From contig JAFQOJ010000040.1 of NCBI GenBank assembly GCA_017403265.1, forward strand, positions 1 to 52,782: a stretch of 52,782 bases of DNA, in the 5' to 3' direction. Made by a program: the position numbers and the translations under genes. This stretch comes from Clostridia bacterium (GTDB lineage: Bacteria > Bacillota > Clostridia > Oscillospirales > Acutalibacteraceae). The notes beneath the pieces were generated by a model. It had not been told where the DNA came from and searched no databases. It saw only the letters and a program-made list of their open reading frames with translations. Of the stretch, positions 19,310-27,355 are shown piece by piece (the stretch's first letter is position 1; the number at the start of each line of letters is the position of its first letter).

Positions 19310-20347
19310 ATGGCAATAAAACACACAGCAGTAAGCTATTACGGTATGAATTATGTTGAACACGCCGTGGCAGACTTCAAAGAGATGAAGGAGCACGGTT
19401 GTGACACTGTAATTCTCGCTATTACCGAGTTTGATATCGACTTTTGGTTCCCTAATATCAATAACATCGTTAAAGCGGCGCACGAATTAGGGCTTCGAGT
19501 AATTGCTGACCCGTGGGGTATTGGTAAATACTTCGGTGGCGAGCAGGTAAGTTTATTCTTGCAGAACAATATTCATCACCGTCAGGTTTCTGCCTACACA
19601 GGTGAAGTTTTAAATGCGGCTTGCTTCAATACTAATTCTTTCCGCGATTACTTTAAAAATATTTGTCTTAAAATTGCAAAGAACACTGAAGTTGACGGTT
19701 TTTTCTGGGATGAGCCTCACTATGCTTTCCCGAAATCTTATGCTTCTATCACAGGCGGCGCAGGTGATGATTGGGCGTGCCGTTGTCCTGAATGTATGAA
19801 GAAGTTTGAAGAATACTACGGTTATGAAATGCCTAAGTTTATGAACGACGATGTTAAGCAGTTCCGTTGGCGTGAGGCGCTCTTTACCCTTTCGGATACT
19901 TCAAAGGCTCTTAAAGAGTATAATCCTAACCTTGAAATTACCTGTTGTGTTCATGCAACACTCAACGGCTACTACGTGACCGAGCTTCGCGGTTATGATA
20001 ACTGGGATATGGTGGCGGCCTGTCCATATTTTGACGTATTCTCCACTACTATTATTAACTGGTCATTACCTGAAAGTTTTTTCCGCGAAATTACCGAAAG
20101 AACAGTTGCGATGGCTAAAAAGTATGGCAAGCAAAGTGAACGTTGGCTTATGGGCTATAATAAACGTCCTGATGATTTTGCTCAGATCGACAAGGTTGTT
20201 GATATGTACGAGGAATTAGGCGTTGACCGACTTGCTACTTGGACATATCGTGGCGGTTACGGAACTTCTGTTGCTGCAAAAGACCCAATTGAACTTTGGG
20301 ATACCATCGGTCGCAATTATAAGCGTGTTTTAAGGAAAGAGGATTAA
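19310..20347 (+). CDS. Putative TIM-barrel glycoside hydrolase-like protein
   Basis: 345 aa, no signal peptide. The sequence pattern of alternating strands and helices suggests a (beta/alpha)8 barrel: CDTVILAITEFD, LGLRVIADPWGIG, and GFFWDEPHY at residues 130-138, where Asp134 and Glu135 could be catalytic acids. A CRCPECMKKFEEYYG stretch after it holds a Cys-x-Cys-x-x-Cys motif like that in DUF4838-type proteins further along this window. I cannot assign a CAZy family. It is the first gene of the AraC-controlled locus, with only one base between it and the SIS gene. A cytoplasmic role on an imported oligosaccharide is an inference. Confidence 0.6.
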   Translation: MAIKHTAVSYYGMNYVEHAVADFKEMKEHGCDTVILAITEFDIDFWFPNINNIVKAAHELGLRVIADPWGIGKYFGGEQVSLFLQNNIHHRQVSAYTGEVLNAACFNTNSFRDYFKNICLKIAKNTEVDGFFWDEPHYAFPKSYASITGGAGDDWACRCPECMKKFEEYYGYEMPKFMNDDVKQFRWREALFTLSDTSKALKEYNPNLEITCCVHATLNGYYVTELRGYDNWDMVAACPYFDVFSTTIINWSLPESFFREITERTVAMAKKYGKQSERWLMGYNKRPDDFAQIDKVVDMYEELGVDRLATWTYRGGYGTSVAAKDPIELWDTIGRNYKRVLRKED

Positions 20348-20348
20348 T

Positions 20349-21098
20349 ATGAACGATTTTGGTTATTATAAGGCAATTATTGAAAATTTTGAAAAGGTAA
20401 ATGCAACACAGAGCGAAAACATTAAAAAAGCAGCATCTTTAATGGCAGATGCAATCGAAAATGACCGCCTTATAAATGTTTACGGCGGTGGCGGACATAC
20501 CACACTTCCCGTTGGCGAAATGTTCTTCCGTGCAGGCGGGCTTTCGTGTATTAATCCGATTATGGAAACCGGTCTTTCAGTTTTTAATCAAGCACTCAAA
20601 TATTTGGAGCTTGAAAGAACGGTAAACTACGGTAGCGCTATTGTTAAGTATTACGATTTAAAGATAGATGATGTGCTTATTATCTTTCACAATATTGGTA
20701 TCAATCCGGCTACAATCGATGCAGCTATGGAAGCTAAAAAGAACGGAGTTAAAATTATTGCGGTATCAAGTGAAGCTTGGCAAACACAGATGCCAAAGGA
20801 CCACTTTATCCGCCATCCGAATAAAACAAATCTTTTTGATTATGCAGACATTTGCATTGAAGACTTTAACCCTGTAGGTGACGCGGTGGTAACTGTACCT
20901 TGTTTTGAAACACCTATAGCACCTGTTTCAAATATTGTAGATTTTTACATAGCTCACCTACTTGAAATTGAGTGTGTAAAACAATGTATTGAACGCGGTA
21001 TTACACCGCCTGTATGGTCAAGCGCAAACACCCCAGGTGGTGATGAAAAGAATGCCAAGTATCTCGAAAAATACCATCCAAGAGTAAAAATGCTTTAA
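20349..21098 (+). CDS. SIS-domain phosphosugar-binding protein (COG4821-like)
   Basis: 249 aa. SIS domains bind and isomerise phosphosugars. Here INVYGGGGHTTLPVGEMFFRAGG near residues 42-64 resembles the phosphosugar-binding loop, and DDVLIIFHNIGINPATIDAA and VKIIAVSSEAWQ fit the second half of the Rossmann-like fold. The overall pattern resembles the COG4821 group of uncharacterised sugar isomerase-domain proteins. No helix-turn-helix is present, so it is not an RpiR-type regulator. It starts one base after its upstream neighbour and is probably co-translated. The substrate is probably an amino sugar or hexose phosphate, by inference. Confidence 0.8.
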   Translation: MNDFGYYKAIIENFEKVNATQSENIKKAASLMADAIENDRLINVYGGGGHTTLPVGEMFFRAGGLSCINPIMETGLSVFNQALKYLELERTVNYGSAIVKYYDLKIDDVLIIFHNIGINPATIDAAMEAKKNGVKIIAVSSEAWQTQMPKDHFIRHPNKTNLFDYADICIEDFNPVGDAVVTVPCFETPIAPVSNIVDFYIAHLLEIECVKQCIERGITPPVWSSANTPGGDEKNAKYLEKYHPRVKML

Positions 21099-21115
21099 TT
21101 AAAGGAGAAATCACA

Positions 21116-22468
21116 ATGACAAAAAGAGAAATTTTATCTAAACTTTTAATTCAACCTAAAAAACTTACTGTAAAAGGTGGATTTTTAAAGAAGAATGCAA
21201 GCGCACCTATTTACACCAATGTTGATACCACTATGGATTATTTGCTGGGTCTTGCAGGTTTTGAGAATAAACCCGAGCTTGTTTGGTACGATACTGATGC
21301 CGCTGTTCTTTCTATCGGTAAAGAGGAACTTGAAGAAAAAGAATATACATTTGTAAATGATGAAGAATATTTTCTAGATATCAGCGAAGATAATGTTCTT
21401 ATAGTTGGCAAGGATGAAAAGGCAATGCTTTTGGGTCTGAAAGCATTTATTCGTATGAAAGAGGAATTAGGCGAAATGCCACAAATGTTTATTGACGATT
21501 ATCCGAATATTCCTTTTCGCGCAGTACATACCTGTGTTTTCCGCCCTAATGATGGCACAGAAAAGGAAGAAAGCGACCTTGAACATATTAAAATGATGAT
21601 GAAAACCGCTGCACTAAGTGGTTATAATCACATTTTTGTTGAGTTCTGGGGTATGTTCCCGTATAGCCTTGATTATGCACATTGGCCTAACGCTTACAGC
21701 AAGGAGGAGGTTAAGGATTTAATCGATTTTGCTTATGACTGTCTCCATATCCAACCTATTCCGCAACAAAACTTAACTTCCCATGCTGCTTGGAGTAGAA
21801 TCATTTCACGCAAGCATACCGTTTTAGACCAACGTCCCGATATGGCTGATATGTACGTTCCGGGTGGTTGGTGCTTTGCAACCGAGAACCCCAAGACTCA
21901 GAAGTTCTTGCGACTTCTTATGGATGAACTTCTCAAGATGTTCCGCAATCCACCTTATTTACACACAGGTTGTGATAAAGCGTTTTGTTTTGGTTCTACC
22001 GAAGAAGACCGTCGCATTAGTTCAGATATTCTTCTTATTAAGCATTTATCTTATCTTAATTCATATCTAAGCGAGCGTAATGTTAAGATGGTTATGTGGG
22101 GTGATATGCTTTATTGCTCTATGGACGCGCTTTATTGGAAGTGTAGAGAAGAGTCGGTTGATTTGCTGCCTAAAAATATTCTTATCAATGTTTGGACTCA
22201 CGACAACCCAGGTAAAAACTGGTACGACCCCGAGTTCTTTGAAAAGAAGGGCTTTGAAACCATTTACTCTCCCTTTATTAACGATGTTGGTACCGAGAGT
22301 ATGGTTGAAATTTGTAAAAAGCGTGGCAGTCACGGTATTTTGCAGACAACCTGGCACAAGCCTCAGACCGCGGTGCCATCGGTAATACTTTCTGGTGCTT
22401 TACAGTGGTGCGGTAAAAAACCCACTGACGCAATAAAGAAAAGCTTTGCAGCAAAATGGTATAAATAA
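21116..22468 (+). CDS. GH20-like hexosaminidase homologue lacking the catalytic Glu
   Basis: 450 aa, no signal peptide. Residues 1-120 resemble the small alpha/beta N-terminal domain of GH20-type enzymes, ending in LGLKAFIRM and FIDDYPNIPFRAVH. The barrel follows, with PIPQQNLTSHAAWSRII and KHTVLDQRPD. In GH20 enzymes the core motif reads H-x-G-x-D-E, the Glu being the acid/base. Here it is HTGCDKAF, with Asp287 followed by Lys288. The protein may therefore be inactive, use another mechanism or act as a binding protein. An AAAGGAG site precedes the ATG. It lies third in the locus. Confidence 0.7.
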   Translation: MTKREILSKLLIQPKKLTVKGGFLKKNASAPIYTNVDTTMDYLLGLAGFENKPELVWYDTDAAVLSIGKEELEEKEYTFVNDEEYFLDISEDNVLIVGKDEKAMLLGLKAFIRMKEELGEMPQMFIDDYPNIPFRAVHTCVFRPNDGTEKEESDLEHIKMMMKTAALSGYNHIFVEFWGMFPYSLDYAHWPNAYSKEEVKDLIDFAYDCLHIQPIPQQNLTSHAAWSRIISRKHTVLDQRPDMADMYVPGGWCFATENPKTQKFLRLLMDELLKMFRNPPYLHTGCDKAFCFGSTEEDRRISSDILLIKHLSYLNSYLSERNVKMVMWGDMLYCSMDALYWKCREESVDLLPKNILINVWTHDNPGKNWYDPEFFEKKGFETIYSPFINDVGTESMVEICKKRGSHGILQTTWHKPQTAVPSVILSGALQWCGKKPTDAIKKSFAAKWYK

Positions 22469-22484
22469 TTAGGAGGAAAAATCA

Positions 22485-23594
22485 ATGAAACACCCAGATT
22501 ATATTAACATCCCTGAAAAATTTAAAGACCGCCCTATTTTTAACGAGCTTGTTTGCGGTACAAATTTTGGCTTTATGAACAAGCGCGGTTATTATGAAAC
22601 CGAAAAGGCAAAAGAACAACCCAACCTTATGAATAAAATGGGAATTAACTGGACCACACTTAACCTTAATGTTTGTCAGGAAAAATTCTCCTCGACCAAA
22701 CTGTTTATGGATTTTGAGAGAACTTCTACCGATAATGAGATATGTGATATGACAAAGCTTTTGCACGAAAACGGAGTTAGAGTTATCTTAAAGCCTTGCC
22801 TATGTTCACTTGACGGTGCGGCAATGCATAAGATATATTTCCCCTGTGAAGGTGATTGCCGTCAAATTGCGGGTAAGAGCACAAATTATTGGCGCGAATG
22901 GTTCGACTCTTATATCGAGGCTATTAAATATGCCGCTCAGTTATCTGAAAAAGCAGGTGTCGATGCCTTAATGATTGGCGCTGAGTTAGTAGGTACCGAG
23001 GGTCAAAACGAATATTGGGAGGAACTAATCGAGGAAGTGCGCAAACACTATTCAGGTCCTATTACTTATGAATTTACCTTCCTTTCGCGCAAGACCTATG
23101 ACCTTAACTGGTTAAATAAGGTTGACTTTTTGGCATATAGCTATTATCCGCCTGCATCTCCTCCCACACCTAATATGAATGCCTTTGAAACTCCTGATGT
23201 ATTAAATCGTCCTACTCCTACTGTGGAAGAGATGAAGGAATATCTATCTTCGCGTAAGGAAAAAATAAAATCCATTGTGGAACGTTTTGGCAATAAACCG
23301 ATTTTATTTACTGAATACGGTATCCGTTCAGCTCGCGGTTGCTCGATGTATCCTACCAACTCTCAGTGGAATACACCCTATGACGGTGAGGAACAGGCAA
23401 ACTATATGGAAGCCTCTTTCCAGACCTTTATGGATGTTCCCGGTTGGATGGGTCTTTTATGGTGGAAATGGGATGAATGCCAACATCGTCCGCAGTATCA
23501 CGGCGACCCCAACGGCGACCGCGGATTTACCATTCAAGGAAAGCCTGCCGAAAAGGTTATGCGTGATTGGTTTATAAAAATCAACAAAAGGTAG
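22485..23594 (+). CDS. GH113-like glycoside hydrolase
   Basis: 369 aa, no signal peptide. The sequence follows the GH113 (beta-mannanase-like) barrel: VCGTNFGF at the start, DALMIGAELVGTEG with the probable acid/base Glu167, FLAYSYYPP in the middle, and KPILFTEYGIRS with the probable nucleophile Glu277. The end, RGFTIQGKPAEKVMRDWF, is also typical. Both catalytic glutamates are present, so unlike its upstream neighbour it is probably active. A GGAGG site precedes the ATG. Substrate is probably a beta-linked mannose- or related oligosaccharide; the family call is by motif memory, not by search. Confidence 0.7.
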   Translation: MKHPDYINIPEKFKDRPIFNELVCGTNFGFMNKRGYYETEKAKEQPNLMNKMGINWTTLNLNVCQEKFSSTKLFMDFERTSTDNEICDMTKLLHENGVRVILKPCLCSLDGAAMHKIYFPCEGDCRQIAGKSTNYWREWFDSYIEAIKYAAQLSEKAGVDALMIGAELVGTEGQNEYWEELIEEVRKHYSGPITYEFTFLSRKTYDLNWLNKVDFLAYSYYPPASPPTPNMNAFETPDVLNRPTPTVEEMKEYLSSRKEKIKSIVERFGNKPILFTEYGIRSARGCSMYPTNSQWNTPYDGEEQANYMEASFQTFMDVPGWMGLLWWKWDECQHRPQYHGDPNGDRGFTIQGKPAEKVMRDWFIKINKR

Positions 23595-23599
23595 TTTTT

Positions 23600-24364
23600 A
23601 TGGCGACAAAGCAAAATATTGTTGAAAATTTAAAAGCGCTTGGTATAAATAAGGGCGATAAATTGCTCATACACGCTTCGTATAAAGCTTTGGGTTCGGT
23701 TGAAGGTGGTATTGAAACCGTAATTGCCGCATTTAAGGAAACGGTTGGTGAAGATGGGCTTTTGATGTTTCCAACCTTCACCTATGAAAACGTAAACAGC
23801 GAAAATCCGGTTTTTAATATCAAGACATCACCCTCTTGCGTGGGTATGATACCCGAAGTATTCCGTCACGGAAAAGATGTTGTGCGTAGCCTTCACCCTA
23901 CACACTCATTGGCGGTTTGGGGCAAGGATAAAGAGTTTTATGTAGCTAATCACCACAACGACCAAAACTGCCTTGATAAAAATTCTCCCATAATGAAGCT
24001 TAAAAATAGTGGCGGTAAGATTTTGCTTGTTGGTTGCGGACTTAAGAAGAATACATTACTTCACGGTTTGGAAATTGCGTGTAAGGTGCCTTATGCCTTT
24101 GGGGTTGATTATTCCGACCCTAAGTACCACCGAGATTATATTTGTGTCGATGAAAATGGAGAAGAGCATAAGCGTGAGTTTTTCCATGTATTTGCGCGCG
24201 AGTCGGGCTGGACTCATAATTTTGATAAATTAGCCGAAGTGATACCGCTTAACCCCGTAAAGCTTTTAGAAGCCGAAACCTATATTTTCGACGCTAAAAA
24301 GCTTTGGTACGATGTAACCCTTGCTTTGCAAAAAGACCCCTATTGCTTAGCAGAAAAATGTTAA
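23600..24364 (+). CDS. AAC(3)-family N-acetyltransferase
   Basis: 254 aa, of the Antibiotic_NAT fold that includes aminoglycoside 3-N-acetyltransferases. Family marks are LLIHASYKALGSVEGG, MFPTFTYE, SLHPTHSLAVWG and GCGLKKNTLLHGLE. The start is the ATG at 23600, after AGG; an upstream extension would overlap the GH113-like gene. It is the last gene of a sugar locus, so its natural acceptor may be an amino sugar rather than an antibiotic. Resistance function is possible but not supported by context. Confidence 0.85.
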   Translation: MATKQNIVENLKALGINKGDKLLIHASYKALGSVEGGIETVIAAFKETVGEDGLLMFPTFTYENVNSENPVFNIKTSPSCVGMIPEVFRHGKDVVRSLHPTHSLAVWGKDKEFYVANHHNDQNCLDKNSPIMKLKNSGGKILLVGCGLKKNTLLHGLEIACKVPYAFGVDYSDPKYHRDYICVDENGEEHKREFFHVFARESGWTHNFDKLAEVIPLNPVKLLEAETYIFDAKKLWYDVTLALQKDPYCLAEKC

Positions 24365-24371
24365 TTAATTT

Positions 24372-24432
24372 CGGCTCCCTCTTTGAGTGAGCTGTCAAGC
24401 GAATGCAAAACTGAGGGATTTTTTAGATATAC
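24372..24432. repeat. Palindromic intergenic repeat with T run
   Basis: GGCTCCCTCTTTGAGTGAGC, then GTCAAGCGAATGCAAAAC, then TGAGGGATTTTTT. TCCCTC pairs with GAGGGA, and GCTCCCTC pairs loosely with the following GAGTGAGC. It resembles palindromic repeats that I associate with gut Clostridia intergenic regions, but no second copy is seen in this window. The stem followed by six T may serve as terminator for the sugar locus. Confidence 0.45.
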
Positions 24433-24470
24433 CACGAATAACTCCTTTTGCATTTTGCTTTGCAAAATTC

Positions 24471-24505
24471 GGGGCTGTCTCGCTAAAGTAAAGTGAGACA
24501 GCCCC
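24471..24505. terminator. Bidirectional terminator-like hairpin
   Basis: GGGGCTGTCTC (24471-24481) and GAGACAGCCCC (24495-24505) make an 11-bp perfect stem between two convergent genes. Confidence 0.75.
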
Positions 24506-24512
24506 GTTTCCT

Positions 24513-26147
24513 TTATTTAAATTCAATTGTGTTTATCTCTTTGCCGTTTAAAGTAAGCTTTACTGTGTCGCCTTTCTTTGCGAATGGCAGTAAATCCGAT
24601 TTGGTAACCGCTACAGTATAGATATTTTCATTTTCATTAAGCTTTATATAATAAACCGTGTTGCCACCGACTACCGCCGAATTAATTTTCTCTATAATGC
24701 CCGTAAGCTCGGTAGCGGGAGCATTCTCAACATCAGCTACATTTTCGGTTTTAAGCTTTCCAATATAGTCCGCTCTAGCGCTTTCTACACTATTGCCTGT
24801 GCCTACTATTTGGTACTGATTAACATCTACAAAAGCATACATCTTAACAAGACCTGCACTATCCTTAAGTGACATAAAATAGGTAGGCCTGTCAGAGACA
24901 TTAAGCAGTAACGGGAAGGTTGAGGTATACTTTAAGTGCTGTACCTGACCTTCGGCAGAGCCCATAGCGGAATATTCTTCCGCACCGGGTATTGTATAAA
25001 ACTTAGTAGCTTTAGTACGAAGATTCGTAAGCACAAAGCCTACATTGGATTCATCGCTTGTAACCGATGTCATACCTGTATAAAGGAACACATCGTCATC
25101 CATGGCAAGATAGTTATATCCGTCGGTAGGCTGTAAAACGCCACGCTGACCAAATATGGAATTAAAGAAGCCTGAGCGGTATTTACCGTTGTAAACAAGC
25201 TGTTCTAATATCATATCAGAATCGTAAACCTGATCAACCCAAGTAGGAATCTCCGTAAGCTTATAATACTTACTCTCGCCTGTTTGCGCGTTCATTAAAA
25301 TAGCACCCTTAATATCACTGCCGCTCCAAAAACCGATTTTAAAATCTATCACAGATGCTACCCAATACGGTGTACCGCTATCGTCAATTTCAAAGGAGAT
25401 ATTGTCAAAAATCTTGGTAGGATACTTAAACCGAAGAGCACGGTTAAGGTCACGCATAAAGTATTCGCTATCGGAATATTTTATACCCTCTTTAAGCCTT
25501 ACAAGCTGAGTTTCCTGTGTAGTCATATCAACAGTGATATAAGCGGGTATACCTTCACTTAGGTTATTAAGCCATTTTATTACATCACCGTACATAAGCG
25601 GGGTTACACGCACAGGCTTACCTTTATAGTTAATTTGAGTATAAATATCCTGTATCTCAAACTGTGACACCAAGTCAGACATTTCGCCCAATTTTCTTTG
25701 ACCAAGTCTTTGGGCAGTATCCTTATCAACTATAGGAATTTGTTCTTGGCTTATTTCGGCAACATCAGCAGTAAAATCGCCGTCACTTAAGGTTATAAGC
25801 TGGTTATAGCTTTTGGCATTGAAAAACTGACTGCCTATTACCGACATAAGCGTACTTAAAACTATAATAGATAAAACCACAATCAAAGCAAACTTTATAG
25901 GTTTACCAAGAGATTTTAAATTTATATGCGGTATTCCTTTTGAATTAGTCACCGATTTATTGTTTTTTATAAAATACAAAAGCTGTGAAAAGCAGTTAAT
26001 TACAACACTTATAATTACTATAAAGGAAACAAAACTCCAAAATTCTCGGCTTCTAACATTTATTGGAGGCAAAACAATCCAATAATACCCACCTATAACA
26101 AGCAAGGTTATAAGCCATTTTACAACTACAGAAATACCTTTCTTCAT
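24513..26147 (-). CDS. Conserved membrane protein of unknown function
   Basis: 544 aa. Three hydrophobic segments lie at about residues 8-28, 36-58 and 88-110; the rest, about 430 residues, is hydrophilic and probably faces outside. It has beta-rich repeats such as YWVASVIDFKIGFWSGSDIKGAILMN and VFLYTGMTSVTSDESNVGF, and the final 70 residues (TGIIEKINSAVVGGNTVYYI onward) look like a small OB- or SH3-like barrel. No catalytic motif was seen. I do not recognise the family. It is monocistronic and converges with the sugar locus. Confidence 0.75.
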   Translation of the reverse strand: MKKGISVVVKWLITLLVIGGYYWIVLPPINVRSREFWSFVSFIVIISVVINCFSQLLYFIKNNKSVTNSKGIPHINLKSLGKPIKFALIVVLSIIVLSTLMSVIGSQFFNAKSYNQLITLSDGDFTADVAEISQEQIPIVDKDTAQRLGQRKLGEMSDLVSQFEIQDIYTQINYKGKPVRVTPLMYGDVIKWLNNLSEGIPAYITVDMTTQETQLVRLKEGIKYSDSEYFMRDLNRALRFKYPTKIFDNISFEIDDSGTPYWVASVIDFKIGFWSGSDIKGAILMNAQTGESKYYKLTEIPTWVDQVYDSDMILEQLVYNGKYRSGFFNSIFGQRGVLQPTDGYNYLAMDDDVFLYTGMTSVTSDESNVGFVLTNLRTKATKFYTIPGAEEYSAMGSAEGQVQHLKYTSTFPLLLNVSDRPTYFMSLKDSAGLVKMYAFVDVNQYQIVGTGNSVESARADYIGKLKTENVADVENAPATELTGIIEKINSAVVGGNTVYYIKLNENENIYTVAVTKSDLLPFAKKGDTVKLTLNGKEINTIEFK

Positions 26148-26266
26148 ATAATCACCTTTTTTAAAATTTCTTTATTTAAAAATACCATATTTTAGTAACT
26201 AAGTCAAATATAAATGATTGCAAAAATACATATTTTAGAGTATACTGTTTTTAGGAGTTGACAAAT

Positions 26267-26764
26267 ATGTTTAAAGAAATAACTGCGAAAGAGATAAACA
26301 AAAATTTAATAGCTGCTATCTCTAACGAATGGATGCTTATAACCGCAGGTGATGAAAGCGCTTATAATATGATGACTGCGTCTTGGGGCTTTATGGGCGA
26401 AATTTGGGGGAATGACACCGCAGTAGCACTAATCCGCCCACAGCGTTATACTATGGAATTTGTGGAAAGCCATGACTATTATACCCTTAGTTTTTACGGC
26501 AACGAAAAAGAAATACACAAAATCTGCGGAAGTATGTCGGGCAGAGATGTAAATAAAACCGAGCTTGCAGGTCTTACACCCATTTTTTCTGATAATTCGG
26601 TTTACTTTAAAGAAGCCGAGCTTGTAATAATTTGCAAAAAACAATATATACAGGAAATGAAGGAAGAATGCTTTTGTGATAAAGAACCGCTAAAATGGTT
26701 TGAAAATAAAGATTTTCACAAAATGATTTTCGGCAAAATAGTAAAGGTTTTAGTGAAGGAATAG
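26267..26764 (+). CDS. Flavin reductase-like protein (FMN-binding split barrel)
   Basis: 165 aa. NMMTASWGFMGEIWG and VALIRPQRYTMEFVESHDYYTLSFYG match the N-terminal half of flavin reductase-like domains, where FMN phosphate and ring contacts lie. Start is the ATG at 26267, nine bases after TTAGGAG; an in-frame TTG at 26258 would touch that site. It is four bases upstream of the YfcE-like gene and probably co-transcribed. The physiological reductant and substrate are unknown. Confidence 0.82.
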   Translation: MFKEITAKEINKNLIAAISNEWMLITAGDESAYNMMTASWGFMGEIWGNDTAVALIRPQRYTMEFVESHDYYTLSFYGNEKEIHKICGSMSGRDVNKTELAGLTPIFSDNSVYFKEAELVIICKKQYIQEMKEECFCDKEPLKWFENKDFHKMIFGKIVKVLVKE

Positions 26765-26768
26765 TATT

Positions 26769-27314
26769 ATGAAATTTTTAATCGCTTCGGATATTCACGG
26801 CAGTGCAAAGTACTGCAAAATGATGATAGATGCTTTTTATAAAGAAAAAGCAGATAAAATATTGCTTCTGGGTGATATTCTTTATCACGGACCTCGCAAC
26901 GATTTACCCGACGGATATGCGCCCAAAGAGGTTATTTCTCTTTTAAACCCTTTAAAAGAAAAGCTTATGTGCGTCAGGGGTAACTGCGATACAGAGGTTG
27001 ACCAAATGGTGCTAGATTTTCCCATTTTAGCCGACTATGCAGTAATACCTGTTGGTGACAAACTTTTATATTTAACTCACGGTCATAAATTCAATCCGCA
27101 AGCCTTGCCGCCATTAAGCAAAGGTGATATTCTCATTAACGGTCATACACATATACCAAAGTGTGAAAATATGGGTGATTTCACCTATATGAACTGTGGC
27201 TCGGTATCAATACCCAAAGAAAACTCACCACACAGCTATATGACACTCGAAGGTGATTCTTTTAAATGGATAAACCTTGAAACAGGGGAAATTTATATTA
27301 GCTTTAAGCTTTAA
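26769..27314 (+). CDS. yfcE: YfcE-type metallophosphodiesterase
   Basis: 181 aa, the size of the MJ0936/YfcE family. The metal ligands are in the usual order: SDIHG (residues 7-11), LGDILYHGP, RGNCD, and the C-terminal THGHKF and INGHTHIP. YfcE hydrolyses cyclic and other phosphodiesters in vitro; the cellular substrate is uncertain. It follows the flavin-reductase-like gene by four bases and ends at a hairpin terminator. Confidence 0.9.
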   Translation: MKFLIASDIHGSAKYCKMMIDAFYKEKADKILLLGDILYHGPRNDLPDGYAPKEVISLLNPLKEKLMCVRGNCDTEVDQMVLDFPILADYAVIPVGDKLLYLTHGHKFNPQALPPLSKGDILINGHTHIPKCENMGDFTYMNCGSVSIPKENSPHSYMTLEGDSFKWINLETGEIYISFKL

Positions 27315-27324
27315 ATAATACACT

Positions 27325-27349
27325 AAAAACCGCCAATATGGCGGTTTTT
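27325..27349. terminator. Shared terminator yfcE / spoIIE
   Basis: AAAAACCGCC (27325-27334) and GGCGGTTTTT (27340-27349), loop AATAT, between two convergent genes. T runs exist on both strands. Confidence 0.85.
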
Positions 27350-27355
27350 CTTTCG

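Noticed and set aside
23567..23600. Extended start of the AAC(3)-like gene overlapping the GH113-like gene
   Set aside because: The extension reads the end of the upstream gene in another frame; the ATG at 23600 follows AGG and begins the family-typical N-terminus.
23600..24364. Acetyltransferase as a clear antibiotic-resistance gene
   Set aside because: The fold is right but the gene sits in a sugar locus without mobile elements or resistance-gene context; substrate cannot be inferred.
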